A stretch of 64,000 nt of DNA from a candidate division BRC1 bacterium ADurb.Bin183 (GCA_002070185.1 MWCT01000001.1:393110-457109), one strand, 5' to 3'; counted from the first letter of the stretch, positions 43,940-52,294 are shown. The notes: a model not told the origin generated them from the letters alone. Program-made: numbers and translations.

Positions 43940-44279
43940 CTGCCTTTTTAATAAGCATGGAAAATTGGTCAAACACCTCCCGAAAGCCGAGTTTATCGGC
44001 TCCCGAGCGGACATTGATAACCATATCCAACCCCATTGCCATTGACGGGCGCAGCAGCCGAAACGCCTCCCGTATAAGCCGCTTGATACGATTCCGCCGC
44101 ACAGCCCTGCCGAAACTCCTTGTGACTGTTATTCCCAGCCTGCTCGGCTTTTCCTCCTCTCCCTTGATATAAAAAAGCACAAAAGCCTGAGAGCGAACGA
44201 CTTGCCCCTCTTCGTAAACCTTGCGAAATTCGGTTTTTTTTAATAATCTGAACTCTTTGGGAAAAGGGTGGGTTTTCAT
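43914..44279 (-). CDS. rnpA: Ribonuclease P protein component
   Basis: 121 residues, normal length. The RNR signature is in 'GRAVRRNRIKRLIREAFRLL', and 'LLKKTEFRKVYEEGQ' and 'RLGITVTRSFG' are conserved. It binds the RNase P RNA and helps mature the 5' ends of tRNAs. The full RNase P RNA gene is not in this window, although two short RNase P RNA-like segments occur at 50.7 and 52.2 kb. It follows rpmH by 35 bases. Confidence 0.97.
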   Translation of the reverse strand: MKTHPFPKEFRLLKKTEFRKVYEEGQVVRSQAFVLFYIKGEEEKPSRLGITVTRSFGRAVRRNRIKRLIREAFRLLRPSMAMGLDMVINVRSGADKLGFREVFDQFSMLIKKADVNRVGDV

Positions 44280-44314
44280 TATCCATAGACCGGCAAACGC
44301 GATCCGACGTCCTG

Positions 44315-44449
44315 TTATTTGCTCAGGACAGCCCTCCCCTTGGCGCGGCGGCGTTTCAATACAAGGCGACCCGCGCGGGTTTTCATCCTCTCGCGAAAGC
44401 CATGCTTGTTTTTCATTTTGCGATTACTAGGTTGAAAAGTTTGTTTCAT
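44315..44449 (-). CDS. rpmH: Ribosomal protein L34
   Basis: 44 residues from ATG 44449, six bases after GGAGG; the open frame extends upstream but the protein starts here by homology. '[20 protein letters not shown]' and '[19 protein letters not shown]' are classic L34. It binds 23S rRNA in the large subunit. It is the first gene of the rpmH-rnpA-yidD-yidC-jag block. The usual upstream neighbour dnaA is absent: the gap to the next gene holds a transposase remnant. Confidence 0.98.
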   Translation of the reverse strand: MKQTFQPSNRKMKNKHGFRERMKTRAGRLVLKRRRAKGRAVLSK

Positions 44450-44985
44450 CAGAAACCTCCACACAATTAAATAGAACTGGATGTATAGAAATCCCCGCGA
44501 ATCCCTGTCAAGTGCCATTTTGGGCGAACATGTCACCCTCCTGATTCTTCAAAATAGAAAAAATAAATGTGTCCGTTGGAAGTTGAAAAATAAAAGATGG
44601 CGGGGGAAACCTGGGCATGGCTTGCGGCACACGTCGGTAGCACAAACAGACCCCTCACAATTGAATAGATTCGACCGCAAACCAAGACGCCCTGCCAGAC
44701 GTTCCGCCAGCGTCAGTCCGCCGAAAGCCGTCGCTTTTGCATCCTCAAAATTTATCTGATTGCCCGCCCCTGTTTTGATTGCTTCTTATTCACCATAGGA
44801 GACTCTTTCTTTAAGTGGTTTGTTGATTTAACTCCCTAATAGAACAGGGGTTCGGGTAGGCATTGCTATTATTTTTATCAAATTGCAATTATTTTGAAGA
44901 ATCAAGGGCATTTTTCATTTTTACAAATAACCTTTGACTCCCAGCTAATATTTGTTTATGTATAAAACGTATATTAAGGATGGGA
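44450..44985. other. Gene-free region upstream of rpmH
   Basis: This 536-bp gap holds the transposase remnant described separately (44650-44796) and the promoters of rpmH and the diguanylate cyclase gene. The part from 44850 to 44985 is AT-rich. I found no cluster of DnaA boxes (TTATCCACA), so an origin is not supported here despite the rpmH-rnpA context. Confidence 0.5.
44650..44796 (-). pseudogene. Remnant of a transposase N-terminus, frameshifted and truncated
   Basis: On the minus strand ATG 44796 opens 'MVNKKQSKQGRAIR' and hits TAA. One base back, the frame goes on as 'INFEDAKATAFGGLTLAERL' and 'AGRLGLRSNLF', then loses similarity to any protein. The pattern (basic start, then 'T.FGGL.L...L..RLGL') is that of the N-terminus of IS1380-like or related DDE transposases. 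Both the frameshift and the loss of the remaining roughly 400 residues show that it is dead. I see no terminal inverted repeats. Family assignment is by memory of the motif, so moderate at best. Confidence 0.45.
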
Positions 44986-46413
44986 ATGAACTTTTATATG
45001 TCGCTTAGAAGAAAGTTTTTTTTCAGCCACTTTTTTGCGATATTGCTCATATCTGGCAGCGTGGGCGTATATTTTTACACGAGCGCCATGAACAACCTTA
45101 TGTCGCAGCTGCGCGCCAGTCTTATGAAGAGCGCGGCTATGGTCAGCGTGATGGTGGACGCCCGCTCGCTTGATGAAATCACAACAAGAAAAGATGTCGA
45201 GCTGCCCGCTTATCAGGATTGCCTCCGCAAATTAAGAGCCTTGCGTAAAACCAACAGGGACATTGCGTATCTTTATATTATGCGCCGAGAAGGAGAGCGG
45301 GTATTTTTTGTCGTGGATTCTGATGATTCAACCAATCAGGCGCTGCCGGGCAGGGAATATGAAAAAAAACCAAAGGAACTCCTTGAGGGGTTCGTCAGAC
45401 CTTCGGCGGATAAAAAAATCACGACGGATGAATGGGGCTCCTTTCTTTCCGGCTACGCACCATTGAAAAACGGCGGCGGAAAATATCTTGTAGGATTGGA
45501 TATGCGCTCCGATGAAGTTCGGTTCAAGATGCGGCAGATTCGTCTTGCGGCTGTCATTCCGTTTGTCGGTTCCTTGTTCCTTGCCCTTGTTTTCAGCCGC
45601 ATCCTTTCAGACCGTCAGACTACGCCCATTCAGATGTTAATCTCCCGCTGCCGCTCCATCGCCGCAGGCAGGCTCGATGAAAAAGTGGACATCCGCACAA
45701 ATGATGAATTCGATGGACTCATTCAGGCTTTTAATATCATGTCCGAACGGCTTGCGGAAAGCCGGGAACATAACCGCAATTATCAGCGATCTCTTGAACA
45801 GATTAAAAACGAACTCGAGATTCGGGTTCAGGAACGAACCAGCGAATTAAACGAATTAAACAATCAGTTGGTGCAGGAAATTGACGTGCGCAAGAAGGCG
45901 GAAAATTCCCTTGCCGAGGCGGCGCGCACGGATTCCCTCACGGGCATTTTCAACCGCCGCGCCATTTGGGAGCAGCTCGAATATCACATCGTCCTGTTCA
46001 GACGTTACCAGACGCCCTTCACTCTTTTAATGTGCGACCTTGACCATTTCAAACCGGTCAATGACACGTATGGGCATGATATCGGCGATATAGTTCTTGT
46101 CAAAACCGCAGAAAAGCTGCGAGAGAGCTGCCGCAATCAGGATTTTGTCTCCCGATGGGGCGGCGAAGAGTTTCTGATTCTTCTGCCCAATACTGATATC
46201 CAAGGCGGCGCTATCGCAGCTGAAAAAATTCGGCAGAAGATTTCTGAGCAGCCTTTTGAAATCAATGACCAGAAACTCGTCATTACGGTCAGCATCGGCA
46301 TAGCCGCCTATGTTGAGGGGCTTTCCATTGACGATTGCATCAAACAGGCGGACAGCGCCATGTATCAGGCAAAACGCGAGGGGCGGAACCGCGTGGCGGT
46401 TTCATCAGATTGA
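44986..46413 (+). CDS. Membrane-bound diguanylate cyclase with HAMP domain
   Basis: 475 residues from ATG 44986 (AAGGA five bases upstream; ATG 44980 is the alternative). Layout: membrane helix at about 10-30, extracytoplasmic sensor domain to about 185 with 'DIAYLYIMRREGERVFFVVD', second helix at about 188-208, HAMP (to about 265), a coiled coil ('ELEIRVQERTSELNELNNQL'), and a GGDEF domain. The active site reads 'RWGGEEFLILLP', and the inhibitory I-site RxxD ('RNQD') stands at the normal spacing before it. It should make c-di-GMP in response to an external signal. It faces the polysaccharide genes downstream and lies 5.5 kb from an HD-GYP protein gene. Confidence 0.95.
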   Translation: MNFYMSLRRKFFFSHFFAILLISGSVGVYFYTSAMNNLMSQLRASLMKSAAMVSVMVDARSLDEITTRKDVELPAYQDCLRKLRALRKTNRDIAYLYIMRREGERVFFVVDSDDSTNQALPGREYEKKPKELLEGFVRPSADKKITTDEWGSFLSGYAPLKNGGGKYLVGLDMRSDEVRFKMRQIRLAAVIPFVGSLFLALVFSRILSDRQTTPIQMLISRCRSIAAGRLDEKVDIRTNDEFDGLIQAFNIMSERLAESREHNRNYQRSLEQIKNELEIRVQERTSELNELNNQLVQEIDVRKKAENSLAEAARTDSLTGIFNRRAIWEQLEYHIVLFRRYQTPFTLLMCDLDHFKPVNDTYGHDIGDIVLVKTAEKLRESCRNQDFVSRWGGEEFLILLPNTDIQGGAIAAEKIRQKISEQPFEINDQKLVITVSIGIAAYVEGLSIDDCIKQADSAMYQAKREGRNRVAVSSD

Positions 46414-47094
46414 TATATTTATCCAGAGTCCTTTCCGATTCTTTGCAACCTTCGTCAAAAAATCCAATCCGAAAATGGCTTGAAAACACGACATGGCTTG
46501 AATCAGAATGGGGCGCGGGCAAAGGCATCTATCTTCACATAATCAATTCTGATGAAATCTTTTTTGCTCGTAAAAAATAGATACAATTAATGAACACATG
46601 CCCAGCCATTCTCGATAATCCGACACCGTTCCAAATGTTGGGGTGGAGCGAGTTCGAGAGCGGCATTCTGAAAGATGCAGCGCCGCCATTGATGCAACGA
46701 CGCCTTGCTTCCGAGCGAACCCCTCGCCTTTGCGGCAGGTTTCATAAATAAGGGCGCGCCGAGTAATTTCTCCCGTATAGCCCGGCATGGGCGGAGCCGA
46801 AGGAGCGGGGATAATAATACGAAAAAGTTTTATGCTTTAAATAGGTTTTGCGCCCCTCGCTTAGAAAAAGACATTTGACAAGGCAGCCCTTGAACGCACA
46901 AATATAATATAGATTAGTTTGTAATAACAAAAGTGTCGCGAGGCAATTGAAATATATACCGCTGGGAAAAAACAAAATTCAGCGACCCGTTCGCCGCATC
47001 CCCTATATCGTCCAGCAGGCGCATGGCAGGCGAGTAGATAGTTTTGGGAAGTTAAGGCATTAAAGGCGGGGCAAAGATTTTTAGCAGACAAGAT
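46414..47094. other. Gene-free region, 681 bp
   Basis: No convincing gene is present. Short frames occur on both strands but show no family pattern, start site or codon bias. The middle (about 46600-46850) is GC-richer and may be an eroded gene or intergenic element; the end (46880-47094) holds AT-rich sequence with TATAAT-like text, a likely promoter area for the polysaccharide operon. Confidence 0.5.
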
Positions 47095-48060
47095 ATGAAA
47101 TCGCAAAATGTAAAATATTGTGGAATCGCTGCCGCATGCTCCATCGCGGTCATGGCATTATTTTTATATTATATTCTGCCCGCTCTCATGTCTGCTTTTG
47201 CATGGGGCATTGCGGAAAATTATGAGTTTATCAGCGACGAACTGGCGGAGCATGGGAAGTTTGCTAAGGCGGAAAAAATCCTGCGCGCCGCCGCTAAAAA
47301 ACGCCCATGGGATTTTCGCCCCCATCAAAAACTGGGCATGCTTTATCTTGCGCAGGAGGGCAAAAAAAAGCAGGCGATTGAATCATTGGAAGCCGCCGCC
47401 GCGCTTGCATGGAAATCAACCGGCTATCCGGAAATGCTCATCCCGCTTCATCGCGAACGCCTTGCATCGCTTTATACCGCGCTGGCGCGCGAATTGGACG
47501 CCGTCCGCCAAAAAAAACCGGAGGCGTTTTATTTCGCCTATGCCGATATGCTTTCCCCTTCTCATGACTCTAAAACACGGGCAACGTGGAACCAGCCTGC
47601 AAAAGAGGCGCCTCTCCTAAAAGATGATTTCACGCTCAACGATATAAAGGATTACGAGTGCGTTGCCGGCGCGCCGCAAGTTAAAGATTCGAGCGGTCTG
47701 AAAAACCTCAATGCCGCGGGAATCTTTTTTCAAACCGGTTTTATTGAATATGAATTGACCCGCGCCGAGGCAAAGGATAAGACGCTCTATATTTTGGCGC
47801 GCGGGACGCCTGCTTTTGGAATTTATCCGATTATTGATTTGAAGATTGATAATGAGCGCGTCGCCTTCATTTATGTGGACAGCCCCGAATGGCGTTTTTA
47901 TCCCGTCGCCGCGCCGAGAACATCCGCCCGCCAGAGATGGACGCTTTCCTATTTCAATGACGGCGCGCTGCCCATCCTTGACAATGCGGGCAAGCGCATC
48001 GGATTATCAGAAGATCGCAATTTGATGGTGGGCGGAATCTTTAAACTTATCGAAAATTAA
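47095..48060 (+). CDS. Membrane-anchored TPR protein with carbohydrate-binding-like C-terminus
   Basis: 321 residues. A single membrane helix at about 10-35 is followed by TPR-like helices (about 50-160: 'GKFAKAEKILRAAAKKRPWD', 'QEGKKKQAIESLEAAAALAW'). Residues about 190-315 form a beta-rich domain with 'LYILARGTPAFGIYPIIDLK' and 'WTLSYFNDG', the pattern of the xylan-binding (CBM36/60-like) module in which 'FND' closes the calcium site. The call for this domain is tentative. It begins an operon with a Wzz-like and a flippase gene (gaps of 8 and 7 bases), so a role in polysaccharide assembly or sensing is likely. Confidence 0.7.
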   Translation: MKSQNVKYCGIAAACSIAVMALFLYYILPALMSAFAWGIAENYEFISDELAEHGKFAKAEKILRAAAKKRPWDFRPHQKLGMLYLAQEGKKKQAIESLEAAAALAWKSTGYPEMLIPLHRERLASLYTALARELDAVRQKKPEAFYFAYADMLSPSHDSKTRATWNQPAKEAPLLKDDFTLNDIKDYECVAGAPQVKDSSGLKNLNAAGIFFQTGFIEYELTRAEAKDKTLYILARGTPAFGIYPIIDLKIDNERVAFIYVDSPEWRFYPVAAPRTSARQRWTLSYFNDGALPILDNAGKRIGLSEDRNLMVGGIFKLIEN

Positions 48061-48068
48061 GGAGACGG

Positions 48069-49151
48069 ATGGTGGAAGAGAACAACTTTACATTCACTGA
48101 TATGACGCGGATATTATTGAAAAATATCAGGGGCATCCTTGCCGCCACAATTATTGTGATGCTCCTCACAGCCGTTGGGAGCCTGTTAATGCAAAAAAAA
48201 TATAAAGCGTCCGCCACGCTGCTCATCAACGAATCCAAAATGGGCATAGACGGTGTCATATCAAACTACTTCAACCCGCGATTTTATTACACGTTTGAAG
48301 GACTCGTCAAAAATAAAGAACTCGTCCGCCGTGCCATAAAAAAATTCAATCTGGATAAAAAACCATACGAATTAAGCGTCGAAGCCGTTTTAGAAAATGT
48401 GCACGTCGCCCTTGTGCGCAACACGCGCCTCATCAATCTGACCGTTGATTTCCCCGACCCGATACTTGCGGCGGAGATTGCGAACTTTATTGCGCAGGAA
48501 GCGGTTGCGCTCAATATGGTTATAAACAACACAGACGCCGTCCGCGCCCGCGAGTTCATGTCCGCGCAGGTGAACGCCGTTGCCGAGAGTATGAAGGCAA
48601 ACGAAATAAATCTCCGCGAATATAAACAGCAGGCAAAAATTAAAGAACTCGAAACAGATGTGGAAACATTGCTCTATAACAAAGCCGACCTTTCGCTTCG
48701 CCGCTCGGACGCCCTCATCAAAAAGGCGGAATTGGAAGCGGCGGGCAAAACAGCCGGAACCGTTTCCTCTTCCGGCGGCGCCGCAACATCCATTCAGGAA
48801 CTCGACGCCCTTATCGCCTCGCTTGATAAAATGATTTCCGAAGTGGAAAAAACGTTGGACGAAAAGCAAAAACTCCTTGCCGAACGCGAACTCCGCATCG
48901 AGGCGCTTCTTGCCCTATTTGATGCCGACCAGACCTCTTATGCTAAAATCAACACACGCATGGGCGAGAACAGCACCCGCGTCTCCGAAAAATTCCAAGA
49001 AATCCGCATCATTGACTCCGCCATCCCTCCCCATTATCCCGAATGGCCGCGCAAAAAACTCATGGTCATCATCGCCGGCGTCCTTGCCTTTCTATTCTCC
49101 TGCGCCTTTGCTTTGATGAAAGAACAGATGCGCACCCAATCCCTGTCATGA
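48069..49151 (+). CDS. Wzz-type polysaccharide chain-length/co-polymerase protein
   Basis: 360 residues. Membrane helix 1 at about 20-42 ('GILAATIIVMLLTAVGSLL'), a large periplasmic part with 'YKASATLLIN' after the first helix, long coiled-coil stretches (about 150-290, including 'ISEVEKTLDEKQKLLAEREL'), and helix 2 near the end preceded by 'PPHYPEWPRKKLMV', the proline-rich motif of the Wzz/PCP family. It controls the length of a surface polysaccharide. No tyrosine kinase domain follows, so it is the kinase-free type. The flippase gene starts 7 bases later. Confidence 0.9.
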   Translation: MVEENNFTFTDMTRILLKNIRGILAATIIVMLLTAVGSLLMQKKYKASATLLINESKMGIDGVISNYFNPRFYYTFEGLVKNKELVRRAIKKFNLDKKPYELSVEAVLENVHVALVRNTRLINLTVDFPDPILAAEIANFIAQEAVALNMVINNTDAVRAREFMSAQVNAVAESMKANEINLREYKQQAKIKELETDVETLLYNKADLSLRRSDALIKKAELEAAGKTAGTVSSSGGAATSIQELDALIASLDKMISEVEKTLDEKQKLLAERELRIEALLALFDADQTSYAKINTRMGENSTRVSEKFQEIRIIDSAIPPHYPEWPRKKLMVIIAGVLAFLFSCAFALMKEQMRTQSLS

Positions 49152-49158
49152 TTATAAT

Positions 49159-50595
49159 ATGAAAAATTTTGAAAAGCGATACCCTTCTTTATTGAGTCAA
49201 ACCCTCCGCGGGCTTAAAATCACAACATCCATGACCGCGCTCAAGACCCTCGTGGATGCCGGTTGCCAACTTGTCCTTGCTCGGCTTCTCTTCCCTGATG
49301 CCTTTGGCATACTTGCGTTTCTTATTTCCGCCGCCGGCTTTTTTTGCTACATTGCCGACCTTGGCGGAGGCAAATACATCATCCAGAAAAAAGACCTCAC
49401 GCAGGAAGACGCGGACACCGTTTTCACCTTTGAACTCCTTGTTGGCGTCGGGCTGGCGCTGGCATGGCTTCTCGGCGCGGGATGGATTCTCCATATCCTT
49501 AAAAAAAACACCCTGCTGCCCTATGCCGCCCCCTTTTCGCTCTGGATTGCGCTTGAGCGATTCCAACTCCCGCGCTTCATCCTTGAGAAACGCATGGAGT
49601 TCGGCAAATCCAATATCGCAACTTTTCTGGGCATTCTGGCGGGCTCGGTGATTTCCGTTTTCCTCGCCTTGCGCGGATGCGGCGTTTACAGCCTCATCAT
49701 CGGCTTAATATTCCGCAGCCTTGTCACGGCGCTTTTCGTCTGGCATTACAGCGACATGAAGCCGCGCCTGAAATTCCGAGCCGACCTCGCCGCGCCTTAC
49801 ATGCGCTTCGGACTTCCCCTTGCCGTCACAAGCCTGTTTGTGTTTTACTACTGGAACGTAGATTACATTATTGTCGGCAAATTTCTGAACGACACGCAAC
49901 TGGGATATTATTACATCGCCTTCAAGTTCCCGCATTACATACTTCAATTGCAGTCGCTTGTTTCAACTGTGGTGTATCCCGCGTTTGCAAGGACAAAAGA
50001 TGACGAACAATTGATGCGGGGGTTCAAACTGGCGACGAAATATTCCAGCGCGCTGGCGTTGCTGCCTTGCGTTGGCGTGCTGGCGCTGGGGGAGGGGATT
50101 GTGCGTTATGGACTGGGCGAGAAATGGATGCCCGCGTTGCGCCCGTTTCAGATATTCACATGCCTTGCCGCCGTCCGAATGATTACCATCCATTGGTATG
50201 ATGTTTATTTGAGCAAAGGAAAGACGCGCGTCATGCCTTGGCTGAGCGTTTCCAATGCGCTCGGCGTGACGTTTGCCGCATGGGCGGGCGCGCGCTGCGG
50301 AACCCTGACGTCGGTGGCGCTGGGCGTGGCGGCGGTTAATTTTGTTGTTATCTTATTTGCCGTCAATGTCCTGCTAAAAAAAGTCCTGCCAGTGAGTTAT
50401 GTCCAACTATTATGGAAACCCGTCCTCGCCGCCGCCGCAACGTTCCTCTGTGCAATTCTGCTCAACAGGGCGTTAAAAGATTCGGGAGGAATGATTTGCT
50501 TTTCCATTAAAATGATATTTGTTATTCTCATATACGGCGGAATATATTATTACCTTGACCGCCGCTCGCTTCACCATCTTAAAACCAGAATATGA
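49159..50595 (+). CDS. Wzx-like oligosaccharide flippase
   Basis: 478 residues with about 12-14 membrane helices. 'KTLVDAGCQLVLARLLFPDA' and 'FGILAFLISAAGFFCYIADL' near the N-terminus and 'VDYIIVGKFLNDTQLGYYYI' with 'SLVSTVVYPAFARTK' in the middle are the conserved features of the polysaccharide synthase/O-antigen flippase family (MOP superfamily). It moves lipid-linked sugar repeat units across the inner membrane. The 3' third of the gene (50325-50595) is duplicated at 51799-52069. Polymerase and glycosyltransferase genes of this pathway are not adjacent. Confidence 0.92.
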   Translation: MKNFEKRYPSLLSQTLRGLKITTSMTALKTLVDAGCQLVLARLLFPDAFGILAFLISAAGFFCYIADLGGGKYIIQKKDLTQEDADTVFTFELLVGVGLALAWLLGAGWILHILKKNTLLPYAAPFSLWIALERFQLPRFILEKRMEFGKSNIATFLGILAGSVISVFLALRGCGVYSLIIGLIFRSLVTALFVWHYSDMKPRLKFRADLAAPYMRFGLPLAVTSLFVFYYWNVDYIIVGKFLNDTQLGYYYIAFKFPHYILQLQSLVSTVVYPAFARTKDDEQLMRGFKLATKYSSALALLPCVGVLALGEGIVRYGLGEKWMPALRPFQIFTCLAAVRMITIHWYDVYLSKGKTRVMPWLSVSNALGVTFAAWAGARCGTLTSVALGVAAVNFVVILFAVNVLLKKVLPVSYVQLLWKPVLAAAATFLCAILLNRALKDSGGMICFSIKMIFVILIYGGIYYYLDRRSLHHLKTRI

Positions 50596-50639
50596 GCATT
50601 TCCATTTCATTTTAACTCATAAATGCGCAATGATGAAAG
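50325..50639 (+). repeat. Flippase 3' end repeat, copy 1
   Basis: These 315 bases (last 90 codons of the flippase gene plus 44 bases of downstream sequence) recur without gaps at 51799-52113, with about ten mismatches (roughly 97 percent identity by eye). Copy 1 is part of the intact gene. Confidence 0.95.
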
Positions 50640-50640
50640 A

Positions 50641-50760
50641 AAAACGCTTCTTGACAGAGACATCATTTTTAAGATAGGGATTAGTCAATCTCGGTGAGGA
50701 AAGTCCGGGAACTCCATTCACACAGATAATTGATGTAAATCTTGATGTGGCGAGGTGTTG
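50641..50760 (+). repeat. Leader repeat, copy 1, with promoter-like and RNase P RNA-like elements
   Basis: This 120-bp segment recurs at 52150-52269 with six mismatches. It begins near a perfect -35 hexamer TTGACA (50651-50656). After about 25 bases comes GATTAGTCAATCTCGGT, then GAGGAAAGTCC at 50696-50706 and GGGAACTCC to 50715. GAGGAAAGTCC is the nearly invariant CR-I element near the 5' end of bacterial RNase P RNA, and AGTCAATC.C resembles the preceding P2 strand. No CR-V counterpart is downstream, so it is not a full RNase P RNA. The end (GCGAGGTG, 50751-50758) supplies the ribosome-binding site of the next gene. Confidence 0.6.
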
Positions 50761-50763
50761 CGA

Positions 50764-51729
50764 ATGAAAATACAACATTATAATATCGTTTATATTTTCC
50801 TGTTTTTGTTTGTAATGCTTTCTTTCCATGCGCTTCCAAGCGGGAAAATCGTCGCCAAAATGGGCGATGCAGTTTTAACTTATGACGAGGCAACATCTAT
50901 TGTTAAATATAAAAAATCCTTTTCGTCTTTTTTCGATAATAACATTGATGAAAATATTCTGCTGAGCATGGTTATTAAAAATTGGGCGCGTGAAACGGCT
51001 TTAAACAATCTTATAGAAAAATACAATATTGCCATTTCTGAAGAAGAAGTAAAATATGAATGGACGGAGATCAAGGGAAAATTGGCGGCTCAAAATGGCG
51101 GAAACCTGCCCCGTGAAATTTTCGAACTGAAGGGAAATAACAGGTTGAGCGAAATTCTGAAAAAAGCCCTTCTCGAAATTAATCCCAAGGGAGAAGTGTT
51201 GATAAACCAAGATACCGAACATAAAATTTTCGAACTTTTCACAAAAAATCGTAATGAGCTGAAAGAGGCGTTGCCAAACAAAATGGATCGTGAGTTATAT
51301 ATAACATTCAAGACTTTTATTGTTTCGTTTAGAAAACCGGAAGATATTGACTATTATTTTAACGCCCTCCCCGATAATTGGGAGGATATGTTCGATTCAT
51401 CGCGAGAAAGCATCTCCCGAGATATTAAAATTCAAAAGTTGAAAGAGATTTTGGCGTTGCAACGTCTTCCGGAAATTGATATGGAAGACTTCAATCAGTA
51501 TATGGGAAACGCCGCAAAAGGCAAAGGCATCGAGGCGCGAAAAGAGGCATTCAAAGAATATTTTTTACTCTTCGCCAATTACAATCTTGAAGATATTATT
51601 TATGAAGAGATCAGGAATCAATTGCAGATTCCGGATAAATCTATCTTTGAACAATTTAATCAGCAATACCCAAAGCCTGCCAGAGACGCAATAAAGCCGT
51701 CGTCTTCCGCCGTTTCCAGAGATAAATAG
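50764..51729 (+). CDS. Secreted protein with SurA/PpiC-like N-terminal region, no visible PPIase domain
   Basis: 321 residues from ATG 50764, six bases after GAGGTG. A signal peptide (about 1-24, 'IFLFLFVMLSFHALPSG') is followed by 'KIVAKMGDAVLTYDEATSIV', very like the first strand-helix of SurA/PpiC-type chaperones ('..VA.VG...IT..E'), and a long helical body rich in Lys, Glu and Asn. No parvulin motif is visible, so it may be a chaperone-type domain without isomerase. The tail is Pro/Ser/Ala-rich. Base composition is much more AT-rich than the upstream polysaccharide genes, suggesting separate origin. Confidence 0.7.
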   Translation: MKIQHYNIVYIFLFLFVMLSFHALPSGKIVAKMGDAVLTYDEATSIVKYKKSFSSFFDNNIDENILLSMVIKNWARETALNNLIEKYNIAISEEEVKYEWTEIKGKLAAQNGGNLPREIFELKGNNRLSEILKKALLEINPKGEVLINQDTEHKIFELFTKNRNELKEALPNKMDRELYITFKTFIVSFRKPEDIDYYFNALPDNWEDMFDSSRESISRDIKIQKLKEILALQRLPEIDMEDFNQYMGNAAKGKGIEARKEAFKEYFLLFANYNLEDIIYEEIRNQLQIPDKSIFEQFNQQYPKPARDAIKPSSSAVSRDK

Positions 51730-51798
51730 TCACCGCGACATCAATGACTGATAATAGAATTAGGACGATGTCCCCTGCGTTGGCGTGCTGGCGCTGGG

Positions 51799-52113
51799 CG
51801 TGGCGGCGGTTAATTTTGTCGTTATCTTATTTGCCGTCAATGTCCTGCTAAAAAAAGTCTTGCCAGTGAGTTATGTCCAACTATTATGGAAACCCGTCCT
51901 CGCCGCCGCCGCAACGTTCCTCTGTGCAATTCTGCTCAACAGGGCGTTAAAAGATTCTGGAGGAATGATTTGCTTTTCCATTAAAATGATAATGGCGATT
52001 CTCATATATGGCGGAATATATTATTACCTTGACCGCCGTTCGCTTCACCATCTTAAAACCAGAATATGAGCATTTCCATTTCATTTTAACTCATAAATGT
52101 GCAATGATGAAAG
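51799..52113 (+). repeat. Flippase 3' end repeat, copy 2
   Basis: Same 315 bases as 50325-50639. Of the roughly ten changes, those in codons are mostly silent (for example GTT/GTC, CTG/TTG, TAC/TAT, CGC/CGT); only Phe-Val to Met-Ala near the end of the gene alters protein. Confidence 0.95.
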
Positions 52114-52149
52114 GATGGCAAATATGTATCATAAATTTTAATTTTTGAT

Positions 52150-52269
52150 AAAACGCTTCTTGACAGAGACCTCATTTCTAAGATATGGATTAGTCAATCT
52201 CGGTGAGGAAAGTCCGGGAACTCCATCCACACAAATTATTGATGTAAATCTTGATGTGGCGAGGTGTTG
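52150..52269 (+). repeat. Leader repeat, copy 2
   Basis: Matches 50641-50760 with six substitutions and no gaps. TTGACA is at 52160-52165 and the GAGGAAAGTCC core with its GGGAACTCC extension at 52205-52224, both unchanged. Within it CCACA (52227-52231) could pair with TGTGG (52255-52259). Here the gene that follows uses its own downstream site (AGAGGA) rather than the repeat's GAGGTG. Confidence 0.6.
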
Positions 52270-52294
52270 TGAAGATTGATTAAAGAGGATCGCG

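Larger units (their letters stand above)
51730..52294 (+). pseudogene. Truncated second copy of the flippase 3' end plus leader copy 2
   Basis: Bases 51776-51798 match 50068-50090 of the flippase gene and are joined directly to bases matching 50325-50639. The junction is the 10-bp sequence TGGCGCTGGG, present in the intact gene at 50081-50090 and 50315-50324, so a 234-bp internal deletion is evident. The frame stays open to the normal stop at 52069 and could encode at most 94 C-terminal residues. A 36-bp AT-rich segment (52114-52149) absent from copy 1 separates it from leader copy 2. The first 45 bases of this gap (51730-51775) show nothing recognisable. Confidence 0.85.

Noticed and set aside
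44450-44985. Possible replication origin next to rpmH-rnpA
   Set aside because: No cluster of DnaA boxes and no dnaA or dnaN nearby; single weak matches are not enough.
46543-46788. 81-codon minus-strand frame in the 46.4-47.1 kb gap
   Set aside because: No ribosome-binding site, no recognisable motif, and Ser/Arg/Thr-rich composition typical of chance frames.
50696-50706. Full RNase P RNA gene
   Set aside because: Only the CR-I-like element is present; no CR-V/P4 partner follows within several hundred bases, and a coding gene starts 58 bases later.
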